NCBI GenBank assembly: GCA_022826485.1
Contig: JAJDUU010000033.1
Coordinates: 1 to 45,275 of the forward strand
From: Chloroflexota bacterium
Lineage (GTDB): Bacteria; Chloroflexota; UBA11872
Reading direction: 5' to 3'
Length of the DNA stretch: 45,275 nt
Positions 1 to 9,221 of this stretch are shown here, one piece after another. The translations under genes and the position numbers were made by a program. Positions within the stretch are counted from its first letter, which is position 1; the number at the start of each line of letters is the position of its first letter. The notes below the pieces were generated by a model. The model was not told the DNA's origin and made no database searches. It saw nothing but the letters and a program-made list of their open reading frames with translations.

Positions 1-73
1 CACCGACGGTTGCTGGACCGTGCACTTCATGACCGACCAACTGGCCACCATCGACCTCCGGAACCCCGCCTAA
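1..73 (+). CDS. IS481-like transposase, C-terminal end (5' truncated by window edge)
   Basis: The window opens inside a reading frame that ends with TAA at 71-73. It encodes about 23 residues, with TDGCWTVHFMTDQLATIDLR before the final NPA. This resembles the C-terminal tail of IS481/IS3-type integrase-fold transposases, where a DGxW...V.F....ATIDLR ending is common; that recollection is from family knowledge, not a search. The terminal inverted repeat follows the stop directly, as expected for the 3' end of such a gene. The catalytic DDE residues lie outside the window. Confidence 0.6.
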   Translation, partial: TDGCWTVHFMTDQLATIDLRNPA

Positions 74-125
74 ATGTGTAAACCATGTCTCCGAACGTCT
101 GTAAACCCTGTGTCCGGTCTGGACA
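74..125 (+). mobile_element. Right terminal inverted repeat of IS481-like element
   Basis: The reverse complement of this stretch matches the IS start at 45163-45215, so the two form imperfect terminal inverted repeats. The outermost bases are TGTCCAGACC here and TGTGCAGACC on the other copy. The inner block GTTCGGAGACATGGTTTACA is nearly identical in both. Two tandem motifs of the form TGTAAACCxTGTxTCCG are visible within the end (about 76-92 and 100-117) and could be paired transposase binding sites. The IS ends at 125 and is followed by CCCTG, which also precedes the other copy. Confidence 0.7.
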
Positions 126-274
126 CCCTGGGGGAGAGGGAGCCGGACCCGCTCCCCGGTCCTTGGTGGCGGGGCTTTTGCAAGGGTCTCCCCCGTATCG
201 AGTACGGGGCAGGCTCTTCGCGGGATTGACGAGATGGGTCGCCGGAATGACGGAGGCGGTATCGCCGCGCTTAG
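126..274. repeat. Repeat remnants between IS and cupin gene
   Basis: No gene is supported here. Positions 126-146 are the right half of a CTCTCCCTGGGGGAGAGGG family repeat, cut by the IS at its centre. Positions 191-217 carry the hairpin element CCCCGTATCGAGTACGGGG plus CAGGCTCT. It lies between GGTCTC and TTCGCGGG, which are contiguous (apart from CC) elsewhere, for example at 9602-9616. Positions 216-232 are a partial copy of the CGCGGGAATGACGGA family. Any terminator for the operon to the right could also lie in these palindromes, but no T-run was seen. Confidence 0.6.
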
Positions 275-646
275 TTAGTCGGGCGAGCGGCCGTAGTCGT
301 CGGAGAAGCGGACCACGTCGTCGGGGTGCGGGGTGGATACTTCCAGCACCCGCACGGGGCCGTGCGGGGCGGCGAAGCGATGCACGGTTCCGGCTCGCAC
401 GCGGAAGGCCTCGCCGGGCGCCATGTCGTGCGTCTGCACGGTTTCCGGCGCGGAACCGACGGTCAGGGCCAGCGTTCCTTCGAGCACGTAGATCGTCTCG
501 TCCTTCTCCACGTGCGCTTGCAGGCTCAGGCGATGGCCCTCGCCGATCTCGATCACCTTGCCCAGGTAATGCTCGCAGTTGGCGTAGATGATCTCGCGTC
601 CCCAGGGCTTGTCCACGATGGTGACGGCGTCGGACGGCGCGCTCAT
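275..646 (-). CDS. Cupin protein, mannose-6-phosphate isomerase type II-like
   Basis: This encodes 123 residues starting MSAPSDAVTIVDKPWGREI. The family is the small cupin that matches the C-terminal isomerase domain of bifunctional ManC/AlgA proteins, which interconvert fructose-6-P and mannose-6-P. Visible hallmarks are KPWGREI near the N-terminus, the metal-binding cupin pattern LSLQAHVEKDETIYVLEG at about residues 41-58, and GEAFRVRAGTVHRF at about 82-95. A longer frame begins at 715, but the ATG at 646 overlaps the phosphomannomutase stop as ATGA, which supports coupled translation and this start. It is the last gene of the GDP-sugar operon. A regulatory or sugar-binding cupin role cannot be excluded. 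Confidence 0.8.
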   Translation of the reverse strand: MSAPSDAVTIVDKPWGREIIYANCEHYLGKVIEIGEGHRLSLQAHVEKDETIYVLEGTLALTVGSAPETVQTHDMAPGEAFRVRAGTVHRFAAPHGPVRVLEVSTPHPDDVVRFSDDYGRSPD

Positions 647-2067
647 GGGACCCCGGCCGCGGTGCGCCCAATGTCGAGCAGACGATCGACGCGGTCGGCG
701 GACGTCGTTTCGCAATAGATGCGGAGCAGCGGCTCGGTGCCCGAGAAGCGCACGAGCAGCCAGCTCTCGTCGGCCAGGTAGTGCTTGAAACCGTCGAAAT
801 CGCCGCGTCGAGCCACGGGCGTGCCGTCGATCGTCTCGGGCGCCCAGGCCTCCATGCGGGACATGATCGCCTCTCGCTCGGCGGCGGGAAAACGCAGGTC
901 CAGGCGGCGGTAGTGGTATTCGCGCCCGAGCTTCTCGAAGAGCATCTGCACCAGCTCGGACGGGGTCTTGTCCTCGCAGATCATGAGGTCCAGGAAGAAC
1001 AGGCCGGCGACGATGCCGTCGCGCTCGGGCATGTGCAGACCGAACACGTAGCCGCCGCTCTCCTCGCCGCCCATCACCGCGTTGGTATCGCGCATGGTCG
1101 GCGCCACGTACTTCATGCCGACGCCCGTCTCGTGCACCGGCACGTCGTACAGCCGCCCGAGCCGCTCGAGCATGGCGGACGTGGTGAGCGTCTTCACCAG
1201 CGGCCGGCGGTCGTCGCGGTGCTCCAGCATGTAGTAGGCCAGCAGGGCGATGGTGCGGAGCTGATCGACGAAGTCACCGTGCTCGTCGACCACGCCGAGC
1301 CGGTCGGCGTCGCCGTCGACCGCCAGACCCACGGTGGCCCGCGCGTCACGCACGGCCTGACCCAAGGCGTCCGTCTGGGGCGGAATCGGCTCGGGTCGCG
1401 CCAGCCCTGGAAACGCCGGGTTCCACTCGGAGTGAATCTCACTGACCCGGAGCTTGCCGCCTTCGAGAAAGCGCGGCAGCCAGCCGGCCCCCGAGCCGAA
1501 CATGGCATCGACCACCACGCGGCGATTCCGCTGCCGCAGTCCGGGCAGGTCCAGCAGGTTCGGCACGTGCCGGAGATAGCTGGACCCCGGATCGAAAGTC
1601 CTGACCTGGCTGGTCTGCGGCGGGCCGAGGCTGCGAATCGTCTCCGGCGTGACGCGGGCGACGGCCGCTTCGACCTTCTCCAGGCTGGCGGGCGGCAGGG
1701 CGGCGCCGCTGGCGGTGCGGATCTTGAAGCCGTTGTCGCTCGGTGGATTGTGGCTGGCGGTGATCATCACGGCGCCCGCCGCGCCCACGCCGGCGATGCT
1801 GAACGCCGCGACGGGCGTGGGGCAGGGCCGGTCGACGAGGAACGCCGGGATGCCGTTGGCGGCCAGAACCTCGGCAGCCGTGCGGGCGAACTCGGGCGAT
1901 CCGAAGCGACGGTCGTAGCCGACGACGATGCCGTTTTGCCACGACCACTCGCGGCGCACGAAGTTGGCAAAACCCTGGGCGACGCGCCGCACGTTGGCAA
2001 AGGTGTACTCGTCGGCGATGCCCGCGCGCCAGCCGTCGGTGCCGAAGCGGATGGTCTCGGCGGTCAT
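643..2067 (-). CDS. Phosphoglucomutase/phosphomannomutase family protein
   Basis: This is a 474-residue alpha-D-phosphohexomutase that moves phosphate between C6 and C1 of hexoses. The phosphoserine loop TASHNPPSDNG places the catalytic Ser at about residue 105. The metal loop DGDADRLG is near residue 250, the sugar loop GGEESGGYVF near 332, and the phosphate-binding RFSGTEPLLRIY near 440, so all four canonical sites are intact. Length fits the family (about 450-480). Lying between GDP-mannose enzymes and a mannose-6-P isomerase-type cupin, it most likely makes mannose-1-P. Sequence alone does not exclude glucose-1-P or glucosamine-1-P activity. It begins 22 bases after the reductase stop. 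Confidence 0.88.
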   Translation of the reverse strand: MTAETIRFGTDGWRAGIADEYTFANVRRVAQGFANFVRREWSWQNGIVVGYDRRFGSPEFARTAAEVLAANGIPAFLVDRPCPTPVAAFSIAGVGAAGAVMITASHNPPSDNGFKIRTASGAALPPASLEKVEAAVARVTPETIRSLGPPQTSQVRTFDPGSSYLRHVPNLLDLPGLRQRNRRVVVDAMFGSGAGWLPRFLEGGKLRVSEIHSEWNPAFPGLARPEPIPPQTDALGQAVRDARATVGLAVDGDADRLGVVDEHGDFVDQLRTIALLAYYMLEHRDDRRPLVKTLTTSAMLERLGRLYDVPVHETGVGMKYVAPTMRDTNAVMGGEESGGYVFGLHMPERDGIVAGLFFLDLMICEDKTPSELVQMLFEKLGREYHYRRLDLRFPAAEREAIMSRMEAWAPETIDGTPVARRGDFDGFKHYLADESWLLVRFSGTEPLLRIYCETTSADRVDRLLDIGRTAAGVP

Positions 2068-2089
2068 GATTGGCTGAGGCCCACGAGGC

Positions 2090-3061
2090 TCAGGCGACGA
2101 CGGTTGTGGGTGACGCGAGGCGCTGGCGCACCTCGGTCAGGGCATCTCGCAGCGAATCATCCAGGGTGCGAGCAGCGCGCCAGCCGGTGTCGCGGGCGAT
2201 CAGCGATGGGTCGCCAACGACGACACGGCCCCTCGCTCCGGCGGGAGCCGAGCGATCCCGGACCTCGGCCTGGATACCGGCGATCTCGATGAGCCGGTCG
2301 ACCACGGAGCGCAGGGATGTCGCACGGCCCGTGGCGACGTTGTAGGCGGCTCCCGACCGACCCCGCGCCGCCACGGCTTGAATGGCCTGCGCGGCGTCGC
2401 GCACATCCACGAAGTCCAGGGCGTCGCGCAAACTCAAGGTATTGATGACCGGGGGAGCGCCGTGGTCGAGAATTTCGGCTGCCTGCCTGATCTGGGGCGC
2501 GGGAAAATACTCCTCGGGCCGGCCGGGGCCGATCACGTTGAACAGGCGCAGCCGGACGATATCCAGTCCTTCGGATCTATGGTGCTGGCTCGCCTGCAAG
2601 TCCGCCGCCGCCTTGGTGACCGCGTACACGCCTTCGGGACGTGGTGGATCGTCCTCGCGGATGGGACGGCGTCGGTCATCGCGTCCGTATTGCAGCGCCG
2701 AACCCACGACGACGAGCCTCGCCTGTGGGGCCATCGCGCGCAGGGCCAGGATCACCCGCAGCTGCCCCATGACGTTCACGTCATAGGTCCCGATCGGGTC
2801 TTTCTCGGCCTGCCGCGGATCGGCAATGGCCGCGAGGTTGATCACGGTCTCGGGCCGCGCGGATCGAACGGCCGCGCGAATGGAGGCGGCGTCCCGCAGG
2901 TCGAGCGTGACGTCGGCGTTCCCGCCGCGATCCGCGGCGATAACCTCAGCGCCCGCCGTCTCCAGGGCGGCGACGAGATGCTTGCCAATGAATCCGCGAG
3001 CCCCGGTGACCAGCACCCGGGCGCCTTTCCACGAGCGCTCGGCCGCCACCGCCTCGGTCAC
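2090..3061 (-). CDS. NAD(P)-dependent SDR sugar reductase/epimerase, probably GDP-4-dehydro-6-deoxy-D-mannose reductase-like
   Basis: This is a 323-residue extended short-chain dehydrogenase. The Rossmann motif GARGFIGKH is at about residues 20-28, and the catalytic YAVTK is near 145-149. It lies directly after gmd, with a GTG start overlapping the gmd TGA as GTGA. This tight coupling suggests that it acts on the GDP-4-keto-6-deoxymannose made by Gmd, reducing it to GDP-D-rhamnose (Rmd type) or, if it also epimerises, GDP-L-fucose. The family assignment is clear; the exact product is inference from context. Confidence 0.8.
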   Translation of the reverse strand: MTEAVAAERSWKGARVLVTGARGFIGKHLVAALETAGAEVIAADRGGNADVTLDLRDAASIRAAVRSARPETVINLAAIADPRQAEKDPIGTYDVNVMGQLRVILALRAMAPQARLVVVGSALQYGRDDRRRPIREDDPPRPEGVYAVTKAAADLQASQHHRSEGLDIVRLRLFNVIGPGRPEEYFPAPQIRQAAEILDHGAPPVINTLSLRDALDFVDVRDAAQAIQAVAARGRSGAAYNVATGRATSLRSVVDRLIEIAGIQAEVRDRSAPAGARGRVVVGDPSLIARDTGWRAARTLDDSLRDALTEVRQRLASPTTVVA

Positions 3062-4068
3062 CCGCCGTGCCGCGACGCCATGATCTGCGCGTGCGCCAGC
3101 TCGCTCTCGACTAGCTCCATGTCCGCATCGACCATCAGCGTCACCAGCTCTTTGAAGGTGACGCTCGGCTCCCAGCCCAGCTTTTCGCGGGCCTTGGCCG
3201 GGTCGCCGATCAGGCGGTCGACCTCGGCCGGCCGAAACAGGTCTTCGCTGGTGTAGATGTGATCGCTGGCGTTGAGCCCCAGGTGATCGAAGGCCAGCTC
3301 GGCGAACTCCTCGCCGGAGTGCGTCTCACCCGTCGCCAGCACGTAGTCATCCGGCTCGGGCTGCTGCAGCATCAGCCACATGGCCCGCACGTAGTCGGGC
3401 GCGTAGCCCCAGTCCCGCGTGGTGGTCAGGTTGCCGAACGGCACCTTGTCGATGATGCCGTGGCGCACGCGGGCGGCGTTGTAGCTCATCTTGCGGGTGA
3501 CGAACTCGAGCCCGCGGCGCGGCGACTCGTGGTTGAAGCAGATGCCCGAGCAGGCATACATGTTGAAGCTCTCGCGGTAGTTGATGGTGATCCAGTGGGC
3601 GTAGAGCTTGGCCACGCCGTAGGGGCTGCGCGGATAGAAGGGCGTGGACTCGCTCTGCGGCCACTCCTGCACGGCGCCGAACATCTCGCTGCTGGAGGCC
3701 TGGTAGAAGCGGATGCCGGGATCGACCGCGCGCACCGCCTCCAGCATGCGCGTGGCGCCCAGGGCGGTGACCTCGCCGGTGAGCACCGGCTGATACCACG
3801 AGGTCTGCACAAAGGACTGCGCCGCCAGGTTGTAGACCTCGTCGGGGCGGTGCTTCTTGAGAATCTCGATCAGCGAGTACTGGTCGTGCAGGTCGCCGGG
3901 TTCGAGCGTGATGTCGTCCTGGATGTGCGCGATGCGGCCGTTGTTCTCGGTGCTCGTGCGGCGCACGATCCCGACGACGTGATAGCCGCGCTCAAGGAGA
4001 AACTCGGCCATGTAGGAGCCGTCTTGCCCGGTGATCCCGGTGACGATGGCGGTCGGCATCAGTGGCAT
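3058..4068 (-). CDS. gmd: GDP-mannose 4,6-dehydratase
   Basis: This encodes 336 residues starting [20 protein letters not shown]. Gmd converts GDP-D-mannose to GDP-4-keto-6-deoxy-D-mannose with a bound NADP cofactor. The signature [10 protein letters not shown] at residues 10-19 is followed by [11 protein letters not shown]. The catalytic YGVAK lies near 149-153, and the C-terminal region has the usual GDP-mannose-binding [15 protein letters not shown]. Length matches the family. It is the first gene of a four-gene minus-strand operon; mannose-1-P guanylyltransferase, which would supply its substrate, is not in the window. A second ATG lies three codons downstream. Confidence 0.93.
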   Translation of the reverse strand: MPLMPTAIVTGITGQDGSYMAEFLLERGYHVVGIVRRTSTENNGRIAHIQDDITLEPGDLHDQYSLIEILKKHRPDEVYNLAAQSFVQTSWYQPVLTGEVTALGATRMLEAVRAVDPGIRFYQASSSEMFGAVQEWPQSESTPFYPRSPYGVAKLYAHWITINYRESFNMYACSGICFNHESPRRGLEFVTRKMSYNAARVRHGIIDKVPFGNLTTTRDWGYAPDYVRAMWLMLQQPEPDDYVLATGETHSGEEFAELAFDHLGLNASDHIYTSEDLFRPAEVDRLIGDPAKAREKLGWEPSVTFKELVTLMVDADMELVESELAHAQIMASRHGG

Positions 4069-4132
4069 GTCTCGATGCTCGGTTGCCCTCGCAGTGTACG
4101 CGGCCCGAGGGTGCGGGCTACGTCAGCAGGTC

Positions 4133-6991
4133 TCAGGTAGGCCGCGTGGCCTTGCCGCCGTGGACCGTCGGCTCGTGGCACCACTGGAGCCGCAGCAAGG
4201 CCAGTGGGTCGAGGATGTCTTCCGGCAATCCCAGCAGGTCGACGAGCACGGCTTTGTCGAGCGCTTGGCGCGTTTCGTCGTGGTAGGCCTCGTTGGCCGG
4301 CAAGAATTCGCGTTCGCGGAAGTCCTCGAAGATGGCCTGCGCCCGTTGAAGCTGTGCGTCGCTGAGTTGCCGAGCATCAAGCGTCACCAGAGAAGGCAGC
4401 TGAGTGATCGAAATGATCGCCCGGCCTTGCTGCTGTCGGCCGCCCATCCACCAGAAGGAAATCAAACCCAGCGTGGTGTTGGCCCACAGGGCGACAGCCT
4501 CCTCGCCGTGCTCACCAGTATTGAGGCAGTAGCTCGGCCAGGCTCTGCCACCGATCGAGCGCTCGGGTGTCAAGCAGGCAGACAGGCTCTGCGAGTTGAG
4601 GCGGAAATCGCGGTTGAAGTGAATCCGGGTCGCCGTGCCCCAGACGTCGAGCGCCTGATCGGCACAGTTTTCCCGCACCCGGCCCGCGCTATCCGGCTGG
4701 ACGATTAGGCGCCGCTCGCGCGCCGCATCGTGCCCCCAAAGCATGGGATAGGCCGGGGTCGAGTCACGGATATCCTCCACGTCGAATGGGCCTCGCGGGG
4801 TTCCATCGCTGTTCAGGCCGTTGATGTCACGATCGACTAGCCCCCGCTCGCCCAGGTCAGCCAGCGGCGCTAGGGGCAAGCGAGGCTTCTCCCGTAGGCG
4901 CGCCAGTTGCAATATGCCGTCCCGCAGCGCGAGCGCGGTCTGGGCAACATTCGGCTCTCGCAGCGAGGCGCAGCCGCCGTCGGCTAGCTTTGCGCGGACG
5001 ACGCAGCCCACGTGCTCCCCGCCGAGGAGGAGAAGGTTGCCACGCTGGTCGGGCAGACTGCCGACCGCGCGCGCGATTGCGGCAGCCTCCACCATGCCGC
5101 GCGGTCGGCGATTGAGGTTGAGGTAGAGCACACTCGCATCCGACTCGTCAGCCTCGATCGACTCAGCGCGCTTGACCGCGACGACCAGCGCCTCGGCGAT
5201 GCCCGTGTCCGCCGAGAACGCGCGTTCATGTGCATCACCGGCGGCTGCGATGGTCACCACCGTTAGATTGCAATACTCGCGCGCCAGCAGGCGGCGGGCC
5301 GACGACCATGCATCGCCCGTGATCACCGCGAGCGGCAGCACCAGCGCCAGCACGCCGCCCGGCTTCAGCTTGGCGTGCGCCAGGTCCATGAAGTTTGAGG
5401 CCAATCCGGCGTTGCCATGGCCAGCGGGTTGCTCCAGTTGTGCGCGGATGCGCTGAAGCGCCTCGGACATCTCTCGTTGCTCGTCTTCGCTCGTGGCAAA
5501 CCCGGCGAACGATGGCACCGGCACGTCGTATTCGGCCGCATGGTTCGTCGGACTGGTGAACGGCGGATTCATGATCATGAGGTCCACCGAGTTGTGCGGC
5601 ACCCGTATTTCGTCACCCTGGCGGCCATAGACGATGCCCGTGTCGATGCCGATCTCCTCGCCCGCTCCCCGCACCACGTGCGCCCCAGTTCCGAATAGCG
5701 AGGGCTGTTCGTCATTCACGATGAGGTCGAGCGACCCGATCGCCGCCGCGCGGCCGCTTTCGCCGCTCGGGTATTGATTGCCGTACGGCATGGTGTGGAT
5801 GCGGGTCCGCTCGAAGGTAATGGTCGGATGGGAGCTGGAGAGCGTCGATGCGGTGAGGTGCGTGGCCGCCGGCATGATGTCGGCGCCGATCAGCGCACGT
5901 TCGATCATGGCTTGGTGCAGCGGTTCGTCGTCGCCTCCGGCGCGGCGGTGTCGCGCCGCGACCGCGCGATACGCGGCGGCCAGCAGCGCGCCCGTGCCGC
6001 AGGCAAGGTCGGCGATCCGCAGGTCGCCGTATGCCTCGGGCGACGACCAGTCCACCTCCAGGCGCGCGGCAGCCAGCTCGGCCAGCAGCGCGGCGGACGG
6101 CGGCAGGGTATAGAACGTGGCTAGGAACTTCCGGTCGGTGATGAGCCGCCCAAACATCTGTCCGGAGAGATCGTGGGTGCTGGCCGCTCCGATGCCATGC
6201 AAGTGCACCGCGCCCACGGCCAGACGGTCGAGCACAACCTGCGCCGTCCCGTTGGGAATCGGCGCCAGCACTTCCGCGGCGATCTTGAAGATCGGCCAGT
6301 AGTTGACCTCGTCGAGGATGCGGCGCCAACTCCGGAGCACCTCGGATTTCAACGGCAGGCCGTGCGCGCCGCGAAGCTCGTCGAGCATCGGTAGGCCGTG
6401 CGCCGCCGCGATGGCGATGTGGAAGGTGAGCGCGTTCGTAACGATGGCCATGGCCATGCGCAATGTCTGCTCCCCGCCTTCCTGATGGAGCGCAGTCGCG
6501 ATTCTCTGGAGGGCGGCGGGATAGTCGCGTTGGAGGTCGTCGCGCAGACGGCCCGCAGACTCGCCGACGACGTTCTCGAGAATCAGCATTCCGCGGTCGA
6601 TCAGGCGCTCCGAAACCGCGGTTTGCTCGATCAAGTCCGCCAAGTCGTCGATGCCGCCGCGAAGCCAGCCAGTGCCGGGCCAGCGCACCGGACCATCGGG
6701 GCCCACGGTGTAGACGCAATAGTCGAACACCGTCGCGGCAATGTGCTCGGACAGGCGTGACTGGTCGACGCCGCGGAGCGTGGACGGAGTGCAAACGGCG
6801 ATGACGTGCTCGACGCGATCGCCGGTCTCCGCAATGACCTTGCCCAAGCGGCGCCGGGCGTCTCGCTCAGCGCCTCGCGCCGGCCGGAATTCAGTCTCGA
6901 CGATCACCGTCAGTCCGCCCGGGTGGCGGATCACGACATCAGGGCGCTGCGCGGGCGCGTCGCGGAGCACGCCGGTCTGCTCGGCGGTCAC
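4133..6991 (-). CDS. Large adenine-N6 DNA methyltransferase with PD-(D/E)xK-like N-terminus (orphan restriction/defence-type)
   Basis: At least 952 residues. The class I methyltransferase motif DLACGTGALL is near residue 326, and the catalytic motif IV NPPF of N6-adenine enzymes is near 475. Between them, FYTLPPSAALLAELA is the helical lead-in seen in type I HsdM and type IIG enzymes. The N-terminal stretch PDVVIRHPGGLTVIVETEF has the spacing of a PD-(D/E)xK core (Asp...Glu-x-Glu), suggesting a nuclease or nuclease-derived fold. The C-terminal half is probably target recognition. No specificity or helicase subunit lies nearby, so this may be a single-chain restriction-modification or solitary modification enzyme. 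The only conventional start is the GTG at 6991, yet protein-like sequence (SVVNAALAQVLRGKHPRW) continues upstream to about 7060 before a stop at 7112-7114. The true start may therefore be a non-standard codon such as CTG at 7108. Confidence 0.82.
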   Translation of the reverse strand: MTAEQTGVLRDAPAQRPDVVIRHPGGLTVIVETEFRPARGAERDARRRLGKVIAETGDRVEHVIAVCTPSTLRGVDQSRLSEHIAATVFDYCVYTVGPDGPVRWPGTGWLRGGIDDLADLIEQTAVSERLIDRGMLILENVVGESAGRLRDDLQRDYPAALQRIATALHQEGGEQTLRMAMAIVTNALTFHIAIAAAHGLPMLDELRGAHGLPLKSEVLRSWRRILDEVNYWPIFKIAAEVLAPIPNGTAQVVLDRLAVGAVHLHGIGAASTHDLSGQMFGRLITDRKFLATFYTLPPSAALLAELAAARLEVDWSSPEAYGDLRIADLACGTGALLAAAYRAVAARHRRAGGDDEPLHQAMIERALIGADIMPAATHLTASTLSSSHPTITFERTRIHTMPYGNQYPSGESGRAAAIGSLDLIVNDEQPSLFGTGAHVVRGAGEEIGIDTGIVYGRQGDEIRVPHNSVDLMIMNPPFTSPTNHAAEYDVPVPSFAGFATSEDEQREMSEALQRIRAQLEQPAGHGNAGLASNFMDLAHAKLKPGGVLALVLPLAVITGDAWSSARRLLAREYCNLTVVTIAAAGDAHERAFSADTGIAEALVVAVKRAESIEADESDASVLYLNLNRRPRGMVEAAAIARAVGSLPDQRGNLLLLGGEHVGCVVRAKLADGGCASLREPNVAQTALALRDGILQLARLREKPRLPLAPLADLGERGLVDRDINGLNSDGTPRGPFDVEDIRDSTPAYPMLWGHDAARERRLIVQPDSAGRVRENCADQALDVWGTATRIHFNRDFRLNSQSLSACLTPERSIGGRAWPSYCLNTGEHGEEAVALWANTTLGLISFWWMGGRQQQGRAIISITQLPSLVTLDARQLSDAQLQRAQAIFEDFREREFLPANEAYHDETRQALDKAVLVDLLGLPEDILDPLALLRLQWCHEPTVHGGKATRPT

Positions 6992-7145
6992 TCGGTTGCG
7001 CCAGCGCGGGTGCTTCCCTCGCAGTACCTGAGCAAGCGCTGCGTTGACGACGCTTTCCGCTGTCCGGGATGAGTCGGTTATCTGGAGAGATCCCTCAAAG
7101 GCTGCCAGCCATTAGCCAGCTTGGCAGGCGACCCGGCCATAGTAT

Positions 7146-8231
7146 TCAGTCGGAACCGATAGCACTCGGGAACGCCACGCCGACGGCGGCGCCGGTTTGG
7201 GTGAGGGTGGCGATGATGTCGTCGGTGAGCGGGCAGCCGTTGGCCTCGCGGTCGGCGGCGTTGGCGGCCTCGATGTCGCCGGGGGCGAAGACCTGGTCGA
7301 AGCCGGGGCGGCGGTCGACGGCGCGCATGGCGGCGAGGGTGCCGGCCACGCGCGATTTGAACTCGTCCAGCGGCATCATGCGCGCCACGTCCACGGCCAT
7401 AAAGGCGTGCCCGACGCGTTGGGGGCGGTCCTTGTGCTGCCAATACATGCTGCCGACGTCGACCGTGGACGCGGCGCCGGACAGGATGCCGGCCATGACG
7501 TCGATGAGCAGCGACAGGCCGGCGCCCTTGTATCCGCCCAGGGGCAGCAGCGAGCCGCCGTCGAGGAAGGCCGCCGGGTCGGTGGTGTCGTTGCCGTCGG
7601 CGTCCAGCGCCCAGCCCTCGGGGATCGGTTCGCCGCGGCTCTGCGCCAGGAAGATGTGGCCGGCGGCGACCTGGGTGGTGGCCATGTCGAGCACCAGCTC
7701 GTCGGGCGGGTCGGTGGGCATGGCGATGCAGATGGGGTTGGTGGAAACGAACTTCTCGCTGCCGCCCCAGGGGGCGACGATGGCCTCGCCGTTGGTGAAG
7801 GCCCAGGTCATCAGACCGGCGCGCGCGCCGCGCAACGCCCAATAGCCCTGCGAGCCGTTGTGGTTGGACTCGCGGATGCCGGTCCAGCAGGCGCCGTTGG
7901 CCTTGGCGCGCTCGATGGTGGCGTCGATGGCGAAGTCGCAGACCACGTGGCCCAGACCGTTGTCGCCGTCGACGGCGACGGTGGTGGGCGATTCGGTGAT
8001 GATCCGGGGCCGGGCCTGGGCGTTCACCAGGCCGGCGTTGAGCCGCTCCAGGTAGATGGGGATGCGGGTGATGCCGTGGGTGTCGACGCCGCGCAGGTTC
8101 GAGTCCACCAGCCCGTGGGCCACGACCCGCGCGTCCTTGTCGGCGACGCCCGCGGTGCGGAAGATGGCGGCGGTGAACGCGCGCAGATCGTCCGCGCTGA
8201 ATCGCTGCGCCGGAGGTGAAGCGGTGCCCAT
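7146..8231 (-). CDS. Ldh2/malate-lactate-ureidoglycolate dehydrogenase family oxidoreductase
   Basis: This is a 361-residue member of the NAD(P)-dependent Ldh2 fold, which is unrelated to classical lactate dehydrogenase and oxidises 2-hydroxyacids such as malate, lactate, sulfolactate or ureidoglycolate. Family hallmarks are the N-terminal helical start with RGVDTHGITRIPIYLERL (about residues 47-64), the ESNHNGSQGYWAL block, and STNPICIAMP for cofactor binding. GYKGAGLSLLIDVMAGILSG follows towards the C-terminus. Length is typical (330-360). AAAGGAGT lies just upstream of the ATG and supports the start. It stands alone and diverges from the YqeC-like gene, so the substrate cannot be named. 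Confidence 0.87.
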   Translation of the reverse strand: MGTASPPAQRFSADDLRAFTAAIFRTAGVADKDARVVAHGLVDSNLRGVDTHGITRIPIYLERLNAGLVNAQARPRIITESPTTVAVDGDNGLGHVVCDFAIDATIERAKANGACWTGIRESNHNGSQGYWALRGARAGLMTWAFTNGEAIVAPWGGSEKFVSTNPICIAMPTDPPDELVLDMATTQVAAGHIFLAQSRGEPIPEGWALDADGNDTTDPAAFLDGGSLLPLGGYKGAGLSLLIDVMAGILSGAASTVDVGSMYWQHKDRPQRVGHAFMAVDVARMMPLDEFKSRVAGTLAAMRAVDRRPGFDQVFAPGDIEAANAADREANGCPLTDDIIATLTQTGAAVGVAFPSAIGSD

Positions 8232-8303
8232 GGATCACTCCTTTGCCGAAAGCGGTCGGCGAACCATATCGCCGCTGACCGCCGCCCGGTGGGGTCGCGG
8301 CTG

Positions 8304-9071
8304 ATGCCTCGCCGGGAACTCAGGCCGGTGGACCTGGTGAGCATAGCGACGCCCGGCGACATCGTCGCGATCGTGGGCGCGGGTGGCAAGACCTCGACCA
8401 TGTTTGCGCTCAGCCGGGCGCTGGCCGCGGCGGGGCGGCGCGTGCTGACGACCAAGTCGACCATCATCTACCGACCGACCATGGCGCAGAGCCCCAGCGT
8501 GGTGGAGGTTCCGGCGGAGCGCTGGGCGACCGAGCTGCGCCGGCTGCTGGACGAACGCCGCGAGGTCACGGTGGTGACCGGATCGGCCGGTTCGGACCGC
8601 TGGCAGGGGGTGCCGGCGGACCGGATGACGGAGCTGCGGGAGGCGGCGGGGGCTGACAACGTGATCGTGGAGGCCGACGGCGCGCGGGGTCGGTTGCTGA
8701 AGGCGCCGGCGGACCACGAGCCGGCGATGCCCGCCGGCGCGGTGGTGGTGATGCCGGTCGTGAACCTGCGGGCCGTGGGGGAGCGGATCAGTTCCGAGCA
8801 CGTGCATCGACCGGAGTTGGTGGCGGCGCTGCTGGGCATTCCAGTGGACGGCATGATTGGACTCGAGCACCTGCCGCGGGTGTTGCTGGACGAGTCGGGC
8901 GGCCTGAAGCGAGTGCCGGCGAAGGCCCGCGTGTGGCCGGTGCTGGCGGGCGTGGATGCCGTGGAGCCGTCCCAGGTCGGGGCCTTGCTTCGGCGGCTCG
9001 CGGAGCATCCCCGGGTCAGCGGTCTGCTCACGGCAAATCGGGATGGGCAGTACACGGCGATGACGCTCTGA
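8304..9071 (+). CDS. yqeC: YqeC-like protein (putative selenium-dependent molybdenum hydroxylase accessory)
   Basis: This encodes 255 residues from ATG 8304; an in-frame GTG at 8289 would add five. A P-loop-like GAGGKTS is at about residues 25-31, followed by TTKSTIIYRPT and VIVEADGARGRLLKAP (about 126-141). This is the layout of the YqeC family, predicted to help maturation of selenium-dependent molybdenum hydroxylases. None of the usual partners (a MocA-like nucleotidyltransferase, XdhC or a hydroxylase) lies beside it. It could simply be a P-loop nucleotide-binding protein of that family with another role. It is transcribed away from the Ldh2 gene across a short shared promoter region. Confidence 0.75.
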   Translation: MPRRELRPVDLVSIATPGDIVAIVGAGGKTSTMFALSRALAAAGRRVLTTKSTIIYRPTMAQSPSVVEVPAERWATELRRLLDERREVTVVTGSAGSDRWQGVPADRMTELREAAGADNVIVEADGARGRLLKAPADHEPAMPAGAVVVMPVVNLRAVGERISSEHVHRPELVAALLGIPVDGMIGLEHLPRVLLDESGGLKRVPAKARVWPVLAGVDAVEPSQVGALLRRLAEHPRVSGLLTANRDGQYTAMTL

Positions 9072-9221
9072 CAGCGGGACTTGGAGGGACGGTCGGAGGG
9101 CGGGTCTGGGAGCCGCCCCTACCCGAGCGTACGGGGCGGCAGGTGGGTTAATGGACCTGGCGGGCCTGGATTCCCGCCTCCGGAGACCTTTGTATAAAGG
9201 GGCGATATCCCACGCCCCGGA

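Noticed and set aside
781-2292. Long plus-strand frame of 503 codons opposite the phosphomannomutase gene
   Set aside because: It is a high-GC antisense shadow; the minus strand has all four catalytic motifs of a phosphohexomutase.
7078-8238. 386-codon minus-strand frame over the Ldh2 gene
   Set aside because: It is very rich in Arg, His and Gly, has no recognisable motif, and lies in another frame of a clear Ldh2-family gene.
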